Source of the DNA: Blakeslea trispora
Lineage: Eukaryota > Mucoromycota > Mucoromycetes > Mucorales > Choanephoraceae
DNA length: 64,000 bases
Reading direction: 5' to 3'
Assembly: GCA_025331445.1 (NCBI GenBank)
Contig: JAIWNE010000062.1
Location: forward strand, 62,001-126,000
The notes under the pieces were generated by a model, which had not been told where the DNA came from, searched no databases, and saw only the letters and a program-made list of their open reading frames with translations. A program made the position numbers and the translations under genes. Positions 56,949 through 64,000 of the stretch are shown here, piece by piece. Position 1 is the stretch's first letter. Every line of letters starts with the position of its first letter.

Positions 56949-57115
56949 GCTTGCGAGGACAAGCAATAAAAGAAAAGGGAGTAAAAAAAAGAAGACACAG
57001 AAACACACATACACAGACATAAAAAGTTGCTTTTATTCTAGCTCAATCTCTCACTATTATCATGCATGCTCGGTAAAAGGAAAAGGCATTATCTTTACTA
57101 TGCACACTTCATTAT

Positions 57116-57421
57116 TTACAATTTTCGGTTAGCCTCTCTTTGCTGTACTTTTCTTTGTTGTGCTCTCATCAATAATTCGCGCAAAGTCTTTCCGTTCTGT
57201 GCTCTTGGGTTATCACGTTCATTTAAGAAATAAGCCAAAGTGCCCACTGTAATAGAAAAGAGAATGTCACCCGACCTAAGAAAAGCATCTGATGAGACCA
57301 AGTCGACTTGATACAAAACACATATGCACTCTTTTCTTTTCTTTTTGTTTCGATAGAATTGCTTGGTGTTATTTCCAATTTACCTTGAAATGAGGTAGTC
57401 GTATTTGACAGGCCCCGACAT
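57116..57421 (-). CDS. NCE101: Nce101-like small membrane protein
   Basis: Two exons (57384-57421 and 57116-57275) give only 65 residues. The N-terminal MSGPVKYDYLISRSGDILFS is completed across the intron, and the sequence continues ITVGTLAYFLNERDNPRAQN, then GKTLRELLMRAQQRKVQQRE. The Tyr-Leu-Ile-Ser-Arg start, one hydrophobic segment ending in YFLNER, and a basic tail with Gly-x-x-Leu-x-x-Leu match Nce101 (non-classical export protein 1), a single-span fungal protein first linked to secretion of proteins lacking a signal peptide. Reading through the intron would give a different start (MYQVDLVSSDAF) that does not match the family. The acceptor TTTTCTTAG supports the spliced form. Confidence 0.85.
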
Positions 57422-57981
57422 AGTTATATGCAAGTTAAAGGAGAGAGAGAGAGAAAAAATGAAGATTAAGGACGCAGAAAAAAAAGTGGCCCGCTACGGA
57501 GTTCTAAAGCTAATCTACCTTAAGCCACTACAGTAAACACACTTATGCAGATACAAGAAAGATGTATGTATCAGCCGGACGATATTGTCCACTCTATCGT
57601 TAAAAATTTCGGTAGCGGCTAAAGATATAGAGTGAAAAGGTGGTTTGGTTTTCCTTATTCTTGCCTCTTTTTTCTGTTTTTTTTTTAATCTACCTTCTTT
57701 GATTTAAACAGTGCATAGGAGTAGAACTCATAAATAAGAGTAGTCGTTATAGTTACACATGATGTATAGCATGCTTCACTATCCCATTGCTTCACGATTC
57801 TATTTTGTTTATGAGAACGATAATTTCTAAAGATTGATGAAACAAGCAGCTTATTTCTTAAAGCTATTGAATAAAGTGACTGTTAGTGCTGTGGCGAGCA
57901 GGTACTATTTTTTTTTTTATCTAATTTTTCTAAAAGTTAAAAAAAAAGACTTTTTTTTATTTCAAGATCTACGTATAAGAA
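57422..57981. promoter_or_regulatory. Divergent spacer between NCE101 and REI1
   Basis: About 560 bp between the divergent start codons. It includes a GA-rich run near 57440-57456 and T-rich runs just before the REI1 start. Promoters for both genes are expected, but no specific element was recognised. Confidence 0.4.
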
Positions 57982-59410
57982 ATGGACATGTCTAATCAAG
58001 AAAACACTCCTGCCACTTCTTCGGGACTCTATACCTGTTTGGCCTGTCAAGTTGCTTTCAAGTCAGCTGAAGGCCAGCGCAACCACTATCGATCCGACTG
58101 GCACAGATATAACTTGAAGAGAAAAGTAGTAAGTCTACCACCTGTCACTCTTGATCAGTTCTCGGCCAAGTCAGAAGGTAAAGGAATCTCGGCACAAACA
58201 GATCTAAATAGGCTTTAAAAGAAAAGGGGAGAGATGAGAGCTGACTTTTTTTTTATTCTACTCTGTTCTTTAGCACGTGAAGCACAAGAAGTCCAAGTCC
58301 AGAAAGAAGAGGAAGCCAATAAGAATAATACCTATTGTGCAACTTGTCGTAAATCATTCGGCTCTACCAATCAATATGACAACCATATGCAATCAAAGAA
58401 ACACAAAGAGACATTAGCCAAACAAGCCTCAAAGCAAAAATCAACTACACTAGCTGAAAAGACAGCCGCCAAAGAAATCCAAATGGACCTTCGCATCACA
58501 GAAGAAACAACAGAAGAAGAAATGTTGGCCATGATTGATGAAAAGATCAAGACAGCACCTCGCTTAGAAGAAACAGATTGTCTTTTTTGTACGCACAAAT
58601 CAGAAACCTTTGAGGATAATATGGCACACATGACCAATGTACACAGTCTGTTTATTCCTGATATTGAATTCTTGGTGGATTTACGGGGTTTGATTCGCTA
58701 TCTGGGTGAAAAGATCACAGTAGGTAACGTCTGTATCTTTTGTAACGGTAAAGGTAAAAATATGCGATCTGTGGACGCAGTCCGAAAACATATGGTAAGT
58801 CCTACCAATATCATTTTCTCAGTAGTATTCTAACCGTCTTTCTTTTCTCAGAACGACAAAGGTCACTGTAAGATTGCATATGACGAAGATGATGATGCGG
58901 CTGAATTGGTTGATTTCTACGACTTCTCATCTTCTTACCCTCAAGAAGAAGGCGAAGATGTGGATATTGATGCTGAGCTGGAAGGAATGACTGCACAGTT
59001 AAGTTTGGCTGATGATGAAATGTCACTTGTGTTGCCTAACGGTAACGTTGTTGGCCATCGTCACATGAAGCGTTACTACGATCAAAAATTGAAGCCCGAA
59101 GAGGTAAAAATAATAATTAGGTTGAATGACATATTTAGTAAATTTATTCCTTTTTGCTCTCTTTGACTTATGTTAGACAAGAGATTCTATCTTAATCAAC
59201 AAATTGATCGGTCAATATTCGGAGTCGCCTGCTTTTGAATCCATGCGTAACCACAACAACAAGCAGCGATTGTTAATTACAGATGGTGGTCGTAAGAACA
59301 TGCGTGCAACTGAAGCCTACAAGGATCTTCGTAACCAACATGAATACACTACACGCGTTGGTATTAATCAAAACAGATTACAAAAGCATTTCAGAATTCA
59401 AATTATTTAG
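57982..59410 (+). CDS. REI1: Cytoplasmic pre-60S maturation factor Rei1
   Basis: Zinc-finger protein that binds late pre-60S subunits in the cytoplasm and, with Jjj1, releases Arx1-Alb1 near the exit tunnel (human ZNF622). Four exons (57982-58177, 58274-58794, 58852-59103, 59177-59410) give 400 residues. Zinc-finger motifs appear in the usual order: YTCLACQVAFKSAEGQRNHY...WHRYNLKRK near residue 17, YCATCRKSFGSTNQYDNHM...KHKE, CLFCTHKSETFEDNMAHM...VH, and CIFCNGKGKNMRSVDAVRKHM. An acidic segment (EEGEDVDIDAELEGM) follows, then the conserved C-terminus: LVLPNGNVVGHRHMKRYYDQ, NNKQRLLITDGGRKN and VGINQNRLQKHFRIQ. That tail inserts into the exit tunnel in yeast. Reh1 is a close paralogue in yeast, and only one copy is seen in this window. 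Confidence 0.95.
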
Positions 59411-59794
59411 ACAAACCAATAAATATGTATATATATCATCTCTCATTTTTGTGTATCTTTTTTAACACCAATCATCCAAATGTGTGTGTTACTGTGTCCC
59501 TTTTTTTTTTCTGTACCTCATTAATTGCATTAGAACCCGGAAAAATAATAGTAAAAGAACCCTTGTGCTGCCTCGTCGATCTTTGTATTAGCGTTGTACA
59601 AAATTATGCAATTTCATACAATTATGATCGTTCACAAGCTTGCCCTTTTTGGTTGTTTTTTCTTGCTGTTGCATGTGCACAAAACGCAGGTAGACAAGTA
59701 GAAAAATAACCATAATAAGACATTGAATGTCAAAAAAAGAAATAGTCGATGAATAAAGTAATTTGATTGTATTTTTTAAGGGACCAGAAATTGG

Positions 59795-59803
59795 TATATA
59801 AAG
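59795..59803 (+). promoter_or_regulatory. TATA box of the second aspartic protease
   Basis: TATATAAAG lies about 65-73 nt upstream of the protease ATG, followed by a pyrimidine-rich leader (CTTTACTTTCTTTTCT-like). This is the form expected for a strongly transcribed fungal gene. Confidence 0.7.
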
Positions 59804-59867
59804 AGTTCATTTTAAGTAACTTTTTTAAAAAATCATCAAATCCTTTACTTTCTTTTCTAACTCTGAA

Positions 59868-61119
59868 ATGAAGTTTACTCTTGTTTCTTCTTCCATTGCA
59901 CTCCTTGTCATGGCTCTTGCAGCTGATGCTGCTCCTTCAACTGGTGGTAAGCTTTCCATTCCTTTGACCAGAAACGAAAACTTCAAGCCCAATGTTGCTG
60001 CTTCCCTTGCTAAGGCCAGAGCCAAGTACCTCAAGCACATCATCAACCCCCTCAAAGGTGTCCCTGCCAATGCCACTACTGATGCTACCGGTAGCGTTCC
60101 TGTTGTCGATGTAGGCAATGACCTCGAATACTATGGTATTGTCGGTGTTGGTACCCCTGAACAAAAGTTCAAGTTGGATTTCGATACTGGTTCCAGTGAT
60201 CTTTGGTTTGGTAAGTTTTTCTTATAAGAAGGGAGGATTATCTATGGTCTAATTGAATTCTCTTAATCATATAGCTTCTACTTTGTGTTCTACCTGTACC
60301 ACTCACGCTCGTTACGATTCTAGCAAGTCTAGCACTTACAAGGCTGATGGTCGTGCTTGGTCTATCTCTTACGGTGATGGTTCTACTGCTAGCGGTATCC
60401 TCGCTACTGATACTGTCAACTTGGGTGGTCTTAAGATTCAAGGTCAAACCATTGAATTGGCTCAAAGAGAATCTGCTCAATTTGCCAGTGACCCTATCGA
60501 TGGTCTTTTGGGTCTCGGTTTCAACTCTATCACCACTGTCCGTGGTATCAAGACTCCTGTTGATAACTTGATCAGCCAAGGTTTGATCTCTTCTCCTGTC
60601 TACGGTGTCTACCTTGGCAAGGCCTCCAAGGGTGGTGGAGGTGAATACCTCTTTGGTGGTTACGACTCTTCCAAGTTCACTGGTAGCTTGAAGACTGTCC
60701 CTGTCAACAAGTCTCAAGGTTACTGGGGTATTAACATTGGTAGCCTCACTGCTGGCGGTAAGTCTGTTGCCAATTCTTTCTCTGGTATCCTTGACACTGG
60801 TACCACTCTCTTGCTCTTGACCGACTCAGTTGCTGATGCTGTTGCTCGTGCCTACGGTGCTACTGCCAACAGTGACGGTACCTACCTTATCAACTGTAAC
60901 ACTGCCAGCTTCGGTCCTCTTGTCTTCACCATCAACGGCGCTACCTTCCAAGTCCCTGCCTCTGATTTGGTTTACGAAAAGAGCGGTTCTCGCTGTTTCG
61001 CCTCTTTTGCTAAGGGTGGTCTTAGTTTCGCTATTTTGGGTGATACTTTCTTGAAGAACAACTATGTTGTCTTCAACCAACAAGTTCCTGAAGTTCAAAT
61101 GGCCCCTGTTAGAGGTTAA
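59868..61119 (+). CDS. Secreted aspartic protease (rhizopuspepsin-like)
   Basis: Pepsin-family (A1) endopeptidase, secreted as a zymogen. Two exons (59868-60210, 60275-61119) give 395 residues, the usual length for zygomycete pepsins. A signal peptide ([21 protein letters not shown]) is followed by a basic propeptide. The first catalytic Asp is in DTGSSDLWF, the disulfide loop is LCSTC, the flap is [13 protein letters not shown], the second catalytic Asp is in [11 protein letters not shown], and the end is [20 protein letters not shown]. The protein is closely similar to the minus-strand protease at 44972-46446: long blocks such as [26 protein letters not shown] and [13 protein letters not shown] are shared, and the intron falls at the same codon. 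It lacks that enzyme's serine-rich tail. Codon choice is strongly biased (GGT, GCT, CTT, AAC, AAG), suggesting very high expression. Confidence 0.96.
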
Positions 61120-62922
61120 ATACTCAATAGAGCTTATCAAATTTAATTATTTATTTATTCTCATTACCAATAAATGTTGCCAATATCTTTTTTCCTTGTA
61201 TATCAAAAGAATGTCTAGTGTAACTTTAGACACATGGTTGGATTTGCATTGCTTATTCTCTTGCAATTAACTCATTTATATTATGACTAAGCTTGTTTCA
61301 GCCGATACTACAGCTTATCATAGAATGACTTGGCGCATAGGATTATATGTAAGGAGAGTAAAAAATAAGAGAGAATGCTACGTCATTTTAAAAGCAACAT
61401 AGTATTCATAATTTGCAATGTATAATGATAACCACAAATTTGAATATGCCTTTTATGTCGATGTTCAATTAATAGTGTAAAGCTAGTTGAATTTTATTAG
61501 TGTTGTTTCTCACTAATTTTTCGCAGCACAAAAAAAAAGGTTGAGCTTCAACACCCTATGATTTATGCTTATTGACACGTCTTTTTCGCTTCAATCAAGA
61601 ATTGGCCTAATTTCTGATTGATTGTGATAGAAAGCAACTAAAGAACTGTTCAATTAGTAAAGAATTAGGTTGTTTTTTCTCTTGTTTGTAACAGATAGAG
61701 TATTTGAAACAAGGAAGATTAAAGAGATGAAATCAACAGACTACAACAGCTACAGAAGTTAGCCTCCTAATTGTTTCATAAGCAAACAACACTGTATTGT
61801 ATTGTATGGTCTATGAATCCAAAGGACAATAGCAATAGAAAGAGGGGAAGACGACAGGCAATGACACGAAAAAATAGCATCGACAAAAAGAGGTACCATT
61901 GTTTCATTCTAATAATACTTTATCAGTATATTGAATAACCGGAGCATCTTAGTAAGCTCTATCGACACTCCAACTTAAAACTAACAATATGCTTGAATAA
62001 ATAGCTGTACTCTCTCTCTACAACCACGCAGCTTTGTAATTGATTTCCTGATGGTTTGCAGTCTCTATTTTTTTTTTTTTTTGAATATATAATCTCTTTG
62101 GACTTCATTTTTGTGTTACGAAAGATACGTTTCAAATTTGCCTTAAAACGCTAGATTCAAACATCTCTGTACTGCTGGTTACAACAACCTTATTATGCAT
62201 ATTATCATATCAATGTCTGCTTTAGATTCTCCGCCATTCTTATCAATGAAGCACAGAATATTGTTTTGAGTTTATTTTTTTTTTCCTCTAAAAAATAGCG
62301 ATAACAGTTGTCACTGTGTTCATTGGATCCTCCAAGTCTGTAGTACAATATGACAATTAAAGCTATGACAGCAAACTCAAGATGGAAATGTTGACAGCAA
62401 ATATCACTTGTTATCTTCTAGGAGAAAAAGAAAGAAAGAAAGACTTTCTGTTTGAATTATTGCATACCCTTACTTTGCTTTTTGCAAAAAGTAGTTCGCA
62501 TTGTAAGAACTTGCAAGAGCGAAATGACTCCTTGCACTTTCTAGACAAGACAATATAAAAAAAAATGCTTAGTGCTTATACTACTAGTGATTTATATTGC
62601 CGCTTTTTTAGTTGTACAAACATAATTAGACTTCATGGCTCACTTTGAATTGTTTACAAGACCCTAAGTCAAAGTCTGGATTAAAACGTTAGCGTCTTAT
62701 ACTCATCATCTCGAGGATTCTATACAAAGTCTTTTTGCTTTAATAGCCACACTGTGTCTCGTGGTTTGTTACTTATTGTGAGTGGCTATTCTTTTTCCCA
62801 AATCATGGTTTCGTTTGTTATACATCAGTTTCCTGAATTGAAAATTGTATCTCGATTCATCTTTTTTAGGAAATTAGGAAAAAAGGAACATGTTAGCTCT
62901 TCACTTATTACCCTATACTCAG
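61120..62922. other. AT-rich spacer, nothing recognised
   Basis: Downstream of the protease gene. No coding frame with domain character or RNA gene was seen. An 83-codon plus-strand frame starting at 62754 crosses into the repeat copy at 62923 and is judged accidental. Confidence 0.5.
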
Positions 62923-64000
62923 GTCTGCAGCATGTATTGTTTTTCTTGATGAAACATCATTTCCAATGGCATACAAGTCTTGTTGATGACGATTGCAATT
63001 GCTAGAAAGCACAACTAATTATGTATGGCGTTCAAACAATAAGGCGTAGTCTATCAATATACTGCATATGAACAATAATTACTATATATCATTCAGGCAA
63101 CAGCAAACATCAATAGGATAGAGCATTACTGTATGGAAAGGCTACCAATCGTCTAAATCAAGTACTATACATCTCAGCAAAAGCTACAAGAGCTCTGTCT
63201 CTATGTCTCATTATACATAGTAAACAGACAAATGTGCCAAATGCATGTATATTACTATAACTTTTACAACTGTTATGATTGTTGTGGTTGTTCTGCTTGT
63301 TATTGGTTGGTTCTTGATGTCAAGAGAACATGTGGATTATTTCATTTAGTGGACATAGAAAAGTTGTAACAAACCTGTGAGATGTTGCTCTGCATTTACA
63401 AGCAATATGACAAGATGATTTTTAGTTGTTGTTAGAGAAGGACGATTAACATAGACTTTTAGCCTGGTTGATGGATATAGCTGCAGATTGCAATCGATGC
63501 TAAACATAATTGAAGAACACTTGGTAAAGTCATTAGAGTAGGGACAGTAGACAACCACAAACGTACACACAAATATAGAGCTACAGATGAAAGAGGAGGC
63601 CTAGTAAGACAGTAGTAAAGGCAGGCCTTGAGTTATTCAGTAACAGAGGTACCTCCAATAAAGCAAGACAAAAAAATGAGAACGCAGAGGGTAAGCCTTC
63701 CTTGACTTACTTTTTTTTTTTGAATAAGCCAAAGAAGACTCAGTTCTATTCGCACTGTCTCCAGCTCCTTAGTGACCCCATACCAGTCAGCTAATGAGGA
63801 ATAGTACAAGTGTGTCTGTACCCCGCTTCCTCTGCCCAGATCCCTACAGGACACGCTCATAGTGTTAACAGATCAGGCGGCACAATTGCCCTCAGTCATT
63901 CCGACTTCAGTCCCAATACAAGAAAACGAGGGCAGTTCGCGGATATAGACTAGATTCTGGTCGATGGGTTACTTTATGCAGGAACAGGAAAGGCAGCATC
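62923..64000. repeat. Dispersed direct repeat, copy 2 (runs off the window)
   Basis: Matches 39210-40288 in the same orientation, with a C-to-T difference near 62985 and one fewer T in the T run near 63711-63721. The left boundary coincides exactly with that of copy 1 (GTCTGCAGCATG), while upstream sequences differ. The right end of the element lies beyond the window, so its full length and class are unknown. The LTR-like TGTTATG and GTTAACA ends found in copy 1 are also present here (about 63271 and 63870). Confidence 0.9.

Noticed and set aside
62754..63005. 83-codon frame crossing the left end of repeat copy 2
   Set aside because: It begins in unrelated flanking DNA and enters the repeat, so it is not conserved between the two copies.
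1..64000. Biosynthetic, defence or toxin gene cluster
   Set aside because: Neighbouring genes belong to unrelated housekeeping pathways, and no co-oriented group of enzymes, transporters or immunity-like genes was found.

Overview
The window looks like nuclear DNA of a filamentous fungus of the Mucoromycota, most likely a member of the Mucorales. It is AT-rich. Its genes carry many short introns (about 50-75 nt) with GTAAGT-like donors and CTAAC/CTGAT-like branch sites. The best-recognised products have the character expected of this group: rhizopuspepsin-type secreted aspartic proteases, a neutral trehalase and a fungal Uso1. No bacterial-style operons, CRISPR array, rRNA or convincing tRNA gene was found.

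Layout. 1.4-7.5 kb: neutral trehalase (+), D-amino-acid oxidase with a peroxisomal SKL end (-), and mitochondrial threonyl-tRNA synthetase (+). 7.5-10.6 kb: gene-poor, with one possible small secreted cysteine protein and transposon relics. 10.6-16.3 kb: the vesicle tether Uso1/p115 (-) and a class I methyltransferase (-). 16.3-20.3 kb: 4 kb without a recognisable gene. 20.3-26.5 kb: the bifunctional inositol pyrophosphate kinase/phosphatase Vip1/PPIP5K (+), ribosomal protein uS7/Rps5 (-) and a Bax-inhibitor-1 protein (+). 28.4-29 kb: a small secreted Kre9/Knh1-like cell-wall protein (-). 32.3-37.8 kb: a RED/IK-like splicing protein (+) facing a large class II DYRK kinase (-). 39.2-40.3 kb: one copy of a nearly identical dispersed repeat, whose second copy fills the right edge (62.9-64 kb). 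42-46.5 kb: an F-box/LRR protein (+) and a secreted aspartic protease with a serine-rich tail (-). 49.8-61.1 kb: Rab geranylgeranyltransferase beta (-), a LARP7/La-related protein (+), an Rmd1/DUF155 protein (-), a membrane UDP-glycosyltransferase (-), Nce101 (-), the pre-60S factor Rei1 (+) and a second aspartic protease (+).

The genes are mostly independent housekeeping functions and do not form an obvious cluster. Themes that recur are membrane traffic (Uso1, Bet2, Nce101), ribosome and RNA work (Rps5, Rei1, LARP7, RED, ThrRS) and secreted or wall proteins (two proteases, Kre9-like). Convergent neighbours are packed very tightly: 62 nt between trehalase and DAO stops, 3 nt between LARP7 and Rmd1 stops. 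The long spacers are AT-rich and mostly featureless.

Gene models were assembled by hand from reading frames, splice signals and family knowledge. In every multi-exon model the exon phases add up to an open reading frame, but no transcript or database search was available. No complete undescribed multi-gene system could be demonstrated. The most interesting items are the recent ~1.08 kb repeat pair, the small secreted cysteine ORF, the LARP7-like gene with its overlapping tail-to-tail neighbour, and the diverged pair of secreted proteases.
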